DNA from: Aquamicrobium sp.
GTDB taxonomy: Bacteria; Pseudomonadota; Alphaproteobacteria; Rhizobiales; Rhizobiaceae
Assembly (NCBI RefSeq): GCF_023954335.1
Contig: NZ_JAMLIE010000001.1
Span: forward strand, 620,001-684,000
DNA length: 64,000 nt
Direction of reading: 5' to 3'
Shown here: one piece after another, positions 36,263 to 44,121 of the stretch
Position numbering within the stretch: the first letter of the stretch is position 1
Layout: each line of letters starts with the position of its first letter
Translations under genes and position numbers: made by a program
The notes under the pieces: generated by a model
Told to the model about the DNA's origin: nothing
What the model saw: the letters and a program-made list of their open reading frames with translations, nothing else
Database searches by the model: none

Positions 36263-37834
36263 TCACTTGTAGATGAAGCCGACGACGCCGTGATAGCGCC
36301 CGGCAGGCTTGTCGGTTTTCATGGTCCCGTAGACGCGGTTGACGCGGTTGAGGAACATGCCCGCGCCGTCGCTCGTCGGGTTGAGATTGTCGTCGGGCTT
36401 GGCGAGCGCGGTACGCGCCACCGGCTTCGAGAGGTAGGGCGTGACGATGATGACCAGCTCGGTCTCGTTGCGCACGAAGTCGCGGCTGCGGAACAGCGTG
36501 CCGAGCACCGGCACCTTGGACAGGCCTGGCAGGCCGGAGGCGACCTGGCGCACGTCGTCGCGCACGAGGCCGGCGATCATCATCGAGCCGCCGGAGGGCA
36601 GCTCGACCGTGGTGTCGGCGAGGCGCTTGCGGATCGAGATGAAGTTGGAGCCGATCAGGCCGCCCCGGCCGCCGCGCGAGACGCCGCCTTCCAGCATAGC
36701 CGAGCCCTCGTTGGTCGGCTCGGAAACCTGGGTCCTGATCTTCAGGCTGATGCGGCCGGGCGACAGCACCACGGGCAGGAATTCGAGGCCGATGCCGTAG
36801 TCGATCTGCTGGATGTCGTAGGTGGTCTGGCCGGTCTCGGGGTCGGTGTTGCGGCCGCGCACGATGTTGAACTCGCCGCCGACCCTGAAGGTCGCCTTCT
36901 CACCGGAAACCGCCGTCAGCGCCGGCTCGGCCAGCGTCTTCATCACGCCGGCCTGCTCCATGGCGTTGAGATAGGCGTCGATCATCGACCCGCCGATGGC
37001 GAGCGAGGAAGCGGAGAGCGGCTTGCCGAGGCCGAAGGAGTTCTCGCTGATCGCGCCCCACGAAATGCCGTCGAAATTGCCGGAGCCGATCATGTTGACG
37101 CCGAGCTGCTTCATCACGTTGCGCGACACCTCGGCGACCGTGACCTTCAGCGTCACCTGGTCCTCGCCGATGATCTTCAGCATGTTGACGATGCGGCTGG
37201 AGCGGCGCTGCTGGTCGGGGTTGTCGATCGCGACGCCGCCGGCCGCGTCGCCGCCGGCCGCCGTCTGCGAATACTGCCCGGTGGTCGCCTCGCCGCCGGT
37301 GACGAAGATCGTCGCCAGCTCCTCGGCGCGCTTGGCGTCGAGCGGCGTCTCTACCGTGCCGGTCAGAACGACGTTGTCGTTGATCAGCTCGGCCTTGATG
37401 TCGGATTCGGGCAGGAAGCGCTTGAGATAGCCTTCCAGCCCCGACACGTCGCGCTCGACGCGCAGGTCGATGGAGGCGATCTGCTCGCCGTTGGGGCCGA
37501 AGACGAAGATGTTGGTCTCGCCCACCGACTTGCCGAACAGGTAGATGCGCCGCGCCGTGCGCGTGACGGCGTCGGCCACGGCCGGGTTGGCGACGAGGAT
37601 GTCGTAGGCGTCGCGCGGCAGGTCGATGACGATCGACTTGTTGAGGCCGAGATCGACCGTCTGGGCGCTGCGTTTGCCGCCGACCGCGGTGACGCCCTGC
37701 GCCAGCGCCTCGCCGGAGAACACGCCCGATGGTGTCGCATCGACGCCGATGGCGAGCGCCAGCGCGATCAGCGAGATGCCGACGCGGCGTCCTGTACGGT
37801 TGGGCAACCTGTTGCGGCTCGTTCCAGCGGTCAT
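36263..37834 (-). CDS. cpaC: Tad pilus outer-membrane secretin CpaC/RcpA
   Basis: A 523-residue secretin forming the outer-membrane channel of the Flp pilus. A Sec signal (VGISLIALALAIGVDATPSG ... ALAQ) is followed by the N-terminal pilus-assembly domain (SAQTVDLGLNKSIVIDLPRD, GETNIFVFGPNGEQIASIDL), a BON/KH-like region, and the secretin domain (FRVGGEFNIVRGR, DYGIGLEFLPVVLSPGRISL, SGGSMMIAGLVRDDVRQVAS, ETELVIIVTPYLSKPV). The ATG at 37834 overlaps the cpaB stop (ATGA), coupling the two genes. The last 35 residues beyond the secretin fold are family-typical. Confidence 0.95.
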   Translation of the reverse strand: MTAGTSRNRLPNRTGRRVGISLIALALAIGVDATPSGVFSGEALAQGVTAVGGKRSAQTVDLGLNKSIVIDLPRDAYDILVANPAVADAVTRTARRIYLFGKSVGETNIFVFGPNGEQIASIDLRVERDVSGLEGYLKRFLPESDIKAELINDNVVLTGTVETPLDAKRAEELATIFVTGGEATTGQYSQTAAGGDAAGGVAIDNPDQQRRSSRIVNMLKIIGEDQVTLKVTVAEVSRNVMKQLGVNMIGSGNFDGISWGAISENSFGLGKPLSASSLAIGGSMIDAYLNAMEQAGVMKTLAEPALTAVSGEKATFRVGGEFNIVRGRNTDPETGQTTYDIQQIDYGIGLEFLPVVLSPGRISLKIRTQVSEPTNEGSAMLEGGVSRGGRGGLIGSNFISIRKRLADTTVELPSGGSMMIAGLVRDDVRQVASGLPGLSKVPVLGTLFRSRDFVRNETELVIIVTPYLSKPVARTALAKPDDNLNPTSDGAGMFLNRVNRVYGTMKTDKPAGRYHGVVGFIYK

Positions 37835-38643
37835 TTGCGCGCCCCCACTTCGCTGACTTCGCCCGACTTGATGAGGCGGACCGTGCCGCGCCTGCCATTG
37901 CCGGAAACGAGGTAGTCGGCTTCCTCTTCGATCACTTCCTGGGTGTCGACCACCGCCCGCAGCGCCAGCGTCAGCCGGTCTGCCATCTGCTGGGCGACGG
38001 TGATGATCTCGGCCTGCTGCGGGGTGAGCTCCAGCGTCGCCGTGTCGCCGACGCGCACCCTGCGGCCCTCCTCGTCCTCCTGGATCGCCTGGTCGATGGC
38101 CAGCACCCGGATGTTCTTCAGGATGGTCTCGGTGATGTAGCCCTCGCCGCCAGCGCTGCCGTTGCGACGCGTCATGATGACGTCGACGAAGTCGTTGGGC
38201 AGGATGAAGCCGCCGGCCGAGGTGTCGGCCGCGATCTGCGTCGCCACCGCGCGCTTGCCCGAGGGCAGGATCGACGACATGAAGCTCTGGCCCTCGCCGA
38301 TCAGCTTGGAGCGGCGCATCGGCTCGCCCGCATACATCGGCACGCGGGCGATGGCGCCCTTCAGCTCCTCGAGCGCGTTGGGTTCCTTGTCGCGGGTGAT
38401 GAAGGCATCGGTGACGCCGCTGGACGGCCACGACTGCCATTCGAGCCGGTCGCCGACGGGCGCGCCCATGGCGACGTCGCCGTCGAGCGCCAGCACCTCG
38501 GTCAGGCGGATCGCCGGTTCGCGCGGCGCGGAGTCGACGATGATCTCCGGCGGCGGAGGGGTCGCCATCTTCTTGGCGACGTAGCCTGCGCCGACCGCCG
38601 TCGCTACGGCGACGCCCAGAATAATCACGCGGGATGGTGCCAT
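37831..38643 (-). CDS. cpaB: Tad pilus assembly protein CpaB/RcpC
   Basis: A 270-residue periplasmic protein with an N-terminal membrane anchor (SRVIILGVAVATAVGAGYVA) and a SAF domain (residues about 45-115: WQSWPSSGVTDAFITRD, GEPMRRSKLI). A C-terminal RcpC/CpaB region follows (GGFILPNDFVDVIMTRRNG, ATLELTPQQAEIITVAQQMA). It is thought to help the secretin assemble and bind peptidoglycan. It is the first gene of the cpaB-C-D-E-F-tadB-tadC operon; a 167-bp gap separates it from cpaA. I chose the ATG at 38643, with GAGG 10 nt upstream. Confidence 0.93.
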   Translation of the reverse strand: MAPSRVIILGVAVATAVGAGYVAKKMATPPPPEIIVDSAPREPAIRLTEVLALDGDVAMGAPVGDRLEWQSWPSSGVTDAFITRDKEPNALEELKGAIARVPMYAGEPMRRSKLIGEGQSFMSSILPSGKRAVATQIAADTSAGGFILPNDFVDVIMTRRNGSAGGEGYITETILKNIRVLAIDQAIQEDEEGRRVRVGDTATLELTPQQAEIITVAQQMADRLTLALRAVVDTQEVIEEEADYLVSGNGRRGTVRLIKSGEVSEVGARK

Positions 38644-38738
38644 CTTTGGGGACCTCGTACTCGGCAATCTTTTGAGCCGAGCCGGACTTTGCGGTCCCAA
38701 TCGTCAAATTAAGGTTAATGGATGGCTTACGATCGTGA

Positions 38739-38753
38739 TTAATTTAGTGTTTA
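38739..38753. promoter_or_regulatory. Possible CtrA-like site upstream of the cpaB operon
   Basis: TTAA-N7-TTTA, one mismatch from TTAA-N7-TTAA, inside an AT-rich stretch (38705-38755) that also contains TTAAGGTTAA. CtrA controls pilin genes in Caulobacter, so a CtrA input here is plausible. The motif is short and the region AT-rich, so chance is not excluded. Confidence 0.3.
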
Positions 38754-38810
38754 CGCGGGAAAGGGGGCCGGGGAAGGGCGCCGGGGTAAGGGCGCTTGTG
38801 AATGATTGCC

Positions 38811-39332
38811 TCAGCCCGCCGCGAGCCGCGACAGTGCCCATTGCATCAGGGGCGTCGAGGGATAGACCATCAGGCCGGCCGCGCCGAGAGCGACGCCGTA
38901 GGGGATGCCGACCTTCTCGTTGGCGAAATGGCGCAGGAACATGTTGCCGCCGGTGAAGGCCGAAAGCGGCGACTTGCGGTAGATGAGGAGAACGAGGGTC
39001 AGGGCTCCGCCGAGCACCGACGCGTGAACGAGATACTGCATGAGCTGCGGCGAGAACCCCATCCACAACGCGGTGGCGGCCATGAGCTTGGCATCGCCGC
39101 CGCCCATGCCGCCGATGGCGAACAGGCCGAAGGTGACGGCGAGCACCGAGGCGCCGGCGGCGAAATGCCAGCCATAATCCGCCCATGCCATGCCGGTCAG
39201 CGGCGCGACGAGGGCGAAGGTGGCGAGAAGGATGATCGAGACCCGGTTGGCGATGGTCATCGACACCATGTCGGAGACGATGGCGAACGCCATGCAGAAG
39301 GGGAAGACGACGAAGATCAGTGCTTCAAGCAT
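38811..39332 (-). CDS. cpaA: Prepilin peptidase CpaA/TadV
   Basis: A 173-residue type IV prepilin peptidase with about five to six hydrophobic segments. The two catalytic aspartates fit the family: the first in FAIVSDMVSMTIANRVS and the second in IGGMGGGDAKLMAATALWMG (GxGD motif). It cleaves Flp-type prepilins after the conserved glycine; the substrates in this window should be PilA and the TadE/TadG-like proteins. It is transcribed on the minus strand downstream of pilA, from which it is separated by a strong terminator, so it probably has its own promoter. Confidence 0.95.
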   Translation of the reverse strand: MLEALIFVVFPFCMAFAIVSDMVSMTIANRVSIILLATFALVAPLTGMAWADYGWHFAAGASVLAVTFGLFAIGGMGGGDAKLMAATALWMGFSPQLMQYLVHASVLGGALTLVLLIYRKSPLSAFTGGNMFLRHFANEKVGIPYGVALGAAGLMVYPSTPLMQWALSRLAAG

Positions 39333-39431
39333 GACGAGGAACCCGGACTGGTCGACGGTGTGGAAGCCTACCCGCGCTCGGCTTAAGCTTTGGTGAAGCG
39401 TCGGGCGCCGGGCAATGCGCCGCAGAAAAGA

Positions 39432-39457
39432 AAACGGCCGCCCGGAGGCGGCCGTTT
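39432..39457 (-). terminator. Intrinsic terminator of pilA
   Basis: A perfect 11-bp stem (AAACGGCCGCC paired with GGCGGCCGTTT) with a 4-nt loop, followed on the minus strand by TTTTCTTTTC. It begins 22 nt after the pilA stop, so the abundant pilin transcript is expected to end here, before cpaA. Confidence 0.85.
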
Positions 39458-39478
39458 CGCATGGATGCGGCGTGACGC

Positions 39479-39667
39479 TTAGCCGCCGATACGGCTGTTG
39501 GCGTCCGTCAGCGAGTCGCCGATGCCTTCGAAGGTCTTCTCGAGCTCGTCGCCGATCAGGCCGGCGCCGGTGATGACCGCGAGGGCGATCAGGGCGGCGA
39601 TCAGGCCGTATTCGATGGCGGTGGCGCCGGACTCGTCCTTGGCGAAGCGAGCGAAAATCTTGGTCAT
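39479..39667 (-). CDS. pilA: Flp family type IVb pilin
   Basis: A 62-residue prepilin forming the Flp/Tad pilus fibre. A short basic leader (MTKIFARFAKDESG) ends at the cleavage glycine, followed by the type IVb signature ATAIEYGLIAALIALAVITG with Glu+5 and Tyr+6. The mature pilin is about 48 residues, typical for Flp pilins. AAGGAG lies 7 nt before the ATG at 39667, while the longer frame to 39760 has no such site. It stands alone between its own terminator and a 318-bp upstream region. Confidence 0.95.
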   Translation of the reverse strand: MTKIFARFAKDESGATAIEYGLIAALIALAVITGAGLIGDELEKTFEGIGDSLTDANSRIGG

Positions 39668-39985
39668 GGGAGAACTCCTTGCTCCGTGTGTTACAGCACT
39701 TCCGTCAACGTTTCTTCTGTGTCGATCGGATGAGTGGAAACTAATACGAAGCTGTTGCAATCGGCTTAAGAAACAGCCTTACCGAATTCTTGCCGGCCGG
39801 AGTGGCGTTTCTTGGTTAACCGGGAGATGCCGGATTTGGTAAAATGAAGGCAAATCGCACCGCGCGGGGCGACCCCTATTATTATTAAGAGTGTCGTACG
39901 GCAGCGCGTGGGCTTCGCCTTAACCCTTGGTTCACCAATGTCCTTCATCTTTCCGCAACATGGCTTGGTATCCGAGGAGGCCCGC
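39668..39985. promoter_or_regulatory. Divergent promoter region between pilA and the small pilus gene
   Basis: A 318-bp non-coding region, AT-richer than its surroundings. It contains GGTTAACC, CTTAAG and a TTAA-N7-TTCA element at 39920-39934, which resembles CtrA half and full sites. Promoters for pilA (leftward) and the small secretin-N-like gene (rightward) are expected here. I do not see an unambiguous -35/-10 pair. Confidence 0.4.
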
Positions 39986-40378
39986 ATGGCGCGGCGTGTG
40001 ATGAAACTGACGGGCGCAGCCGTTCTGGCCGCCTGCGCGGCGCTCTATGCCGCCGCACCCGCGAGCGCGGAGACGATCCGCGTGTTCGTCGACCAGGCCC
40101 GCGTGGTCAAGCTCGCGCGTCCGGCCGACACGATCATCGTCGGCAATCCGCAGATCGCCGACGCCGCCGTCCAGGACGCCTCGACCGTGGTGCTGACCGG
40201 CAAGGGCTTCGGCGTCACCAACCTCGTCATCCTCGACCGGGACGGCGCGGCCATCGTCGACGAGCAGGTCGTGGTCTCGCGCGCGTCGGCCAATGCGGTC
40301 AACGTCTATCGCCGCTCCAGCCTCGAGGCGCTGTCCTGCTCTCCCTATTGCGAGGCGCAGCTCCGCAGCGGCGAGTAG
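39986..40378 (+). CDS. Small periplasmic protein with CpaC-like N-terminal (secretin N) domain
   Basis: A 130-residue exported protein. The signal peptide is MARRVMKLTGAAVLAACAAL with cleavage near ASA-ETIR. The mature 85 residues align with the secretin N-terminal pilus-assembly domain of CpaC: VFVDQARVVKLARPADTIIV, GNPQIADAAVQDASTVVLTG, KGFGVTNLVILDRDGAAIVD. CpaC itself has a full copy, so this is a stand-alone version. GAGGAGG precedes the ATG at 39986, which decides the start over two in-frame upstream ATGs. It is followed by the TadE-like gene on the same strand and probably belongs to the Tad system. Confidence 0.88.
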   Translation: MARRVMKLTGAAVLAACAALYAAAPASAETIRVFVDQARVVKLARPADTIIVGNPQIADAAVQDASTVVLTGKGFGVTNLVILDRDGAAIVDEQVVVSRASANAVNVYRRSSLEALSCSPYCEAQLRSGE

Positions 40379-40487
40379 CGGCCCGGCCCGGCCGCGCGGA
40401 AAAGGGTTAACGCGGCCCTGACGCGACGGCGACATTTCTATCTTCCGTCAAAACCGGGCTTCAACCCGTGTTGTGTATTGTGCCGTC

Positions 40488-41102
40488 ATGACATTTCAGG
40501 TCGCGGGGCGCGTGATGGTGGACATGGCCGCAAGGGACACGAGCGTGGAAGGACGCAAGGCGCAGGACGGCCGGCGGCCGCGGGGCCGCTTCGCCGGCAA
40601 CGCCGACGGCGCCGTGGCGATCGAGTTCGCCGCGCTGATCATTCCGTTCTGCCTGCTCGTCTTCGCCATTCTCGAAAGCTGCATCTCCTTCGCCGCGCAG
40701 CAGGTCCTGTCGAACGCCACCGATGACGTGGCGCGCCAGTTCCGCACCGGCCAGATCAGGCAGGCGGATCTCGAATCGGACCCGTTCCTCGTCCGCAACC
40801 AGATCTGCGGCAAGCTGGAGATGCTGGTCGCCTCCGGCTGCCCGGAGCTCGAGGTCGACCTCAAGAGCTACGTCACCTTCAAGGAAGCGGCCGACAAGCG
40901 CATCGCCTTCAAGAACAACGACATCGACACCGAAGGCTTCGACATCGTGCCGGGGCCGTCGGGCTCGAAGAACCAGCTCCGCGTCTTCTACCGCTGGCCG
41001 GTGATGACCGACTTCATGCGCAAGTCGATGTCGAACCTTCGGGACGGCAAGACGCTGCTCTACGCCACGGTGACGTGGCAGAACGAACCTTTCGACGACT
41101 GA
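40488..41102 (+). CDS. TadE/TadG-family pseudopilin 1
   Basis: A 204-residue minor pilin-like protein. A basic leader (GRRPRGRFAGNADG) precedes the prepilin-peptidase motif AVAIEFAALIIPFCLLVFAI, with Glu+5 and Phe+6, so CpaA should cleave it. The following 150 residues are a periplasmic domain with two cysteines (NQICGKLEMLVASGC) that could form a disulfide. Alternative starts are GTG 40473, ATG 40488 and ATG 40515; none has a strong ribosome-binding site and I use 40488 provisionally. It lies 10 nt before the second pseudopilin gene. Confidence 0.85.
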   Translation: MTFQVAGRVMVDMAARDTSVEGRKAQDGRRPRGRFAGNADGAVAIEFAALIIPFCLLVFAILESCISFAAQQVLSNATDDVARQFRTGQIRQADLESDPFLVRNQICGKLEMLVASGCPELEVDLKSYVTFKEAADKRIAFKNNDIDTEGFDIVPGPSGSKNQLRVFYRWPVMTDFMRKSMSNLRDGKTLLYATVTWQNEPFDD

Positions 41103-41112
41103 CGGGGCGGCC

Positions 41113-41796
41113 ATGCGCGACACGGGGCGGGGAACCGGAACCATGAACGACAACGGGAACAACGTGGCGAAGCCAAGCGGAGGCGGAGACGTGGCGAAGC
41201 CACGCGGAACGATGATGCGGCTGGCCGCATTCCTGCGCGACAGGAAGGGCGTCGCGGCCATCGAGTTCGCCTTCATCGCGCCGCTGCTGCTGACGCTCTA
41301 TTTCGTCACCATGGAGGTGGCGCAGGCCATCGAGACCAACAAGAAGGTCAGCCGCATCGGCTCCATGGTCGCCGATCTGGTGACGCAGCAGCACAGCGAG
41401 ACGACGAAGGACGTGATCGAGCCGATCATGGAGATCGGCGAGGCGATCCTCCAGCCCTATGGCCGCACCCGGCCGACCATCGAGATCACCGGCATCGAGA
41501 TCACCAAGGACGCGACGCCGCGCGCCATCGTCAAATGGTCGCGCAAGATGGTCAACGGCGCCTTCTCCCTCGGGCCGGCCAAGGAAACCGAGACCGACGT
41601 GCCCGTCGAGCTGAAGATCGCCGACACCTTCCTCGTCCGCGTCTCGGCCCAGCTCGACTATCGCCCGGTCGTCGCCTGGACGGCCGAGCAGCGGACAAGC
41701 ATGGGCCTGCTCGGCGCGTTCGACAACATCAGCATGGACGAGATCTATTACCTGCGTCCGCGCATGAGCAACAAGATCCTCTGCACCGACTGCTGA
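41113..41796 (+). CDS. TadE/TadG-family pseudopilin 2
   Basis: A 227-residue pseudopilin. After an unusually long basic N-terminus comes GVAAIEFAFIAPLLLTLYF (cleavage after Gly, Glu+5, Phe+6), then a helical and beta-rich periplasmic domain ending in LCTDC. The N-terminal extension contains a 20-codon internal repeat, VAKPSGGGD/VAKPRG, from a DNA repeat GTGGCGAAGCCA-GCGGA. An ATG at 41212 just before the leader could be the true start, but the upstream ATGs at 41113 and 41143 are in frame. It probably forms a minor pilin complex with the preceding gene product. Confidence 0.83.
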   Translation: MRDTGRGTGTMNDNGNNVAKPSGGGDVAKPRGTMMRLAAFLRDRKGVAAIEFAFIAPLLLTLYFVTMEVAQAIETNKKVSRIGSMVADLVTQQHSETTKDVIEPIMEIGEAILQPYGRTRPTIEITGIEITKDATPRAIVKWSRKMVNGAFSLGPAKETETDVPVELKIADTFLVRVSAQLDYRPVVAWTAEQRTSMGLLGAFDNISMDEIYYLRPRMSNKILCTDC

Positions 41797-41886
41797 GCCG
41801 GGAAGCCCGCTCGCCGGGCCGGAGCAGCGGACGCACGGGCTGCCGCTCCATCTGTTCGTCGATGATTCCCCGAGAAGGCGATCGCT

Positions 41887-42756
41887 CTAGCGCGTGCCGA
41901 GCGCGGCGACCGCATCGAGGACGGCGCGGTAGTCGGCCGGCGAGACCGCGGCGAAGCGATCGTGCCCGCGCATGATCTGCCGGCCGGGGCCGGCCTCGCC
42001 CGGGGCGACGCTCTCCAGCAATCCCGCCAGCTTCTCCACCCGCCCCGGCGCGATGTCGCTGCGCACGGCGTGCGGGCCGTAGCGCAGCGTGTCCGAGCGC
42101 CAGGCGATCCGCCACGCCGAGGGATCGAGGCCGGAAGCGGCGAGCCGCGCCGGCGTGCCGCCGGGTGGCGGCTCCGTCGCGTTCTCCGCGCGCGCTGGCG
42201 TCCAGCCGAAGAAGCCGTCGACCTTGCCGGAGAGGAACAGGGCCTCGGCTTCCGCCGCGCTTGCCGTCTCGACCAGCCGGCCGGATGCCGCGGCGGCGCG
42301 CGCCTCGTCCGAGGCGGCGAGGGGGGCGAGCCGGGTCGCAAGGCTATCGGCCGGGCCGACGGCGAGCCTGCCACTTCCTTCCTCGAAACCGGGCCTGACG
42401 ATCAGCACCGAGCGCAGGCCGACGCTGCCGTCGGCGTCGACGGGCGCCGCCACCGGCACGACGCAGCCGCAGCGCAGCGAGGCGGCGGCGAAGGCCGGCG
42501 CGCTGTAGGCGGCGTAGTCGATCCGGCCGGCGATCTGCGCCTCGGCGAGCGCGGCATAGTCGCGCGCGACCATGACCTCGACCGGCATGCCGAGCGCGGC
42601 CGAATAGGCCGCCTTTATCCCGGCCAACCCCTCGACGCTTGCGTCCTCGCCCGGCAGCGCGACGAGGCCGATGCGGAACGCCTCCTGCGCCAGCGCGCCC
42701 GGGCCGCACGACAGGGCGGCCAGCGAAACCGCCGTCGCCGTCATTGCTCCGCGCAT
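41887..42756 (-). CDS. PhnD/SsuA-type periplasmic substrate-binding protein
   Basis: About 289 residues with a signal peptide (MRGAMTATAVSLAALSCGPG ... ALAQ-EAFRIG) followed by a type 2 periplasmic-binding fold: FRIGLVALPGEDASVEGLAG, AYSAALGMPVEVMVARDYAA, GRIDYAAYSAPAFAAASLRC, GVGFGVG-like DSLATRLAPL. This resembles phosphonate/phosphate-binding PhnD or other oxyanion or metal-chelate binders. No permease or ATPase gene is adjacent. In-frame starts at ATG 42807 and TTG 42837 would add a longer basic N-region; I use 42756 because the signal peptide is then compact. It diverges from deoB. Confidence 0.78.
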   Translation of the reverse strand: MRGAMTATAVSLAALSCGPGALAQEAFRIGLVALPGEDASVEGLAGIKAAYSAALGMPVEVMVARDYAALAEAQIAGRIDYAAYSAPAFAAASLRCGCVVPVAAPVDADGSVGLRSVLIVRPGFEEGSGRLAVGPADSLATRLAPLAASDEARAAAASGRLVETASAAEAEALFLSGKVDGFFGWTPARAENATEPPPGGTPARLAASGLDPSAWRIAWRSDTLRYGPHAVRSDIAPGRVEKLAGLLESVAPGEAGPGRQIMRGHDRFAAVSPADYRAVLDAVAALGTR

Positions 42757-42891
42757 CGCCCGATATGCCTTCAACCCAAGTCTCTCCCGTGCCGTCCAGC
42801 CGCGCATTTTCGCCGGGTTTGGTTTCCGAATTGCCAAGAAGGGTGGGCGCGCCTATCTGTTTGCGACAGTTTCACCGACCAAGGACCGCCG

Positions 42892-44121
42892 ATGGCGCGC
42901 GCCTTCCTCTTCGTACTCGATTCCTTCGGCATCGGCGGCGCGCCCGACGCGGCCCGCTTCGGCGACGAGGGGGCCGACACGTTCGGCCATATCGAGGCGG
43001 AATGCGCGGCCGGCCGCGCCGATGTCGCTTCCTTGCGCGCCGGGCCGCTTCACGTGCCGAACATGCGCGGCCTCGGCCTTGCCCATGCCGCCGCGCTCGC
43101 CAACGGCCGGGCCCTGCCGGGCGGCCCGGTTTCCGGCTTCTTCGGCGCGGCGACGGAAGTTTCGGGCGGCAAGGACACGCCGTCTGGCCATTGGGAGATC
43201 GCCGGCCTGCCGGCGCTGTTCGACTGGGGCTATTTCCCCGACGCCGACCCCGCGCTGCCCGCCGCGTTCACCGAGGCGCTGATCCGCGAGGGCGCGCTGC
43301 CCGGCACCTTGTGCAACCGCCACGCCTCCGGCACGGCGGTGATCGAGGAGCTGGGCGAGGAACATGTCAGGACAGGCAAGCCGATCCTGTACACCTCGGT
43401 CGATTCCGTCATCCAGATCGCCGCGCACGAGGCGCATTTCGGGCTGGAGCGGCTCTACGAAGTGTGCCGCATCGCCCGCCGGCTGGCCGACCCGCTGAAC
43501 GTCTGCCGCATCGTCGCCCGCCCCTTTCTCGGCGAGACGGCGGCGACCTTCGCCCGCACGCCCAACCGCAAGGACTTCGCCACGCCGCCGCCCGAGGCGA
43601 CGCTGCTCGACCGGCTGGAGGCGGAAGGGCGCAGGGTGCTGGCCGTCGGCAAGATCGGCGACATCTTCTCCCATCGCGGCATTTCGAGCCTGCGCAAGGC
43701 GAAGAACAACATGGCGATGTTCGACGCCGCGCTCGCCGCCATCGACGAGGCCGGCGACGGCGACCTCGTCTTCGCCAATTTCGTCGATTTCGACACCGAG
43801 TTCGGCCACCGCCGCGATGTCGCCGGCTACGCCGCCGCGCTCGAGGCCTTCGACGCGCGCCTGCCCGAGGCGCTGGCGCGGCTGGGCAAGGGCGACATGC
43901 TGGTGCTGACCGCCGACCATGGCTGCGACCCGACCTGGCGTGGCACCGACCACACCCGCGAGCGCGTGCCGGTCATCGGCGCGGGGCCGGGGCTAAGGCA
44001 CGGCCTGGTCGGCCTGCGCGACACCTATGCCGACATCGGCGAGACCGTCGCCGAGCATCTCGGCATCGCCCCCGGTCGCCACGGCGTCTCGTTCAGGAAG
44101 GATCTCGCCCCCAATGCCTGA
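42892..44121 (+). CDS. deoB: Phosphopentomutase
   Basis: A 409-residue alkaline-phosphatase-superfamily enzyme interconverting ribose-1-P or deoxyribose-1-P and the 5-phosphates in nucleoside salvage. Metal and catalytic motifs are present: FLFVLDSFGIGGAPDA, the phosphothreonine loop SGGKDTPSGHWE, VDFDTEFGHRRDV and LTADHGCDPTWRGTDHTRER. The length matches the family (about 400 aa). AAGGACC precedes the ATG at 42892. The 3' end overlaps mutM by 8 nt, so the two are co-translated. Confidence 0.96.
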   Translation: MARAFLFVLDSFGIGGAPDAARFGDEGADTFGHIEAECAAGRADVASLRAGPLHVPNMRGLGLAHAAALANGRALPGGPVSGFFGAATEVSGGKDTPSGHWEIAGLPALFDWGYFPDADPALPAAFTEALIREGALPGTLCNRHASGTAVIEELGEEHVRTGKPILYTSVDSVIQIAAHEAHFGLERLYEVCRIARRLADPLNVCRIVARPFLGETAATFARTPNRKDFATPPPEATLLDRLEAEGRRVLAVGKIGDIFSHRGISSLRKAKNNMAMFDAALAAIDEAGDGDLVFANFVDFDTEFGHRRDVAGYAAALEAFDARLPEALARLGKGDMLVLTADHGCDPTWRGTDHTRERVPVIGAGPGLRHGLVGLRDTYADIGETVAEHLGIAPGRHGVSFRKDLAPNA

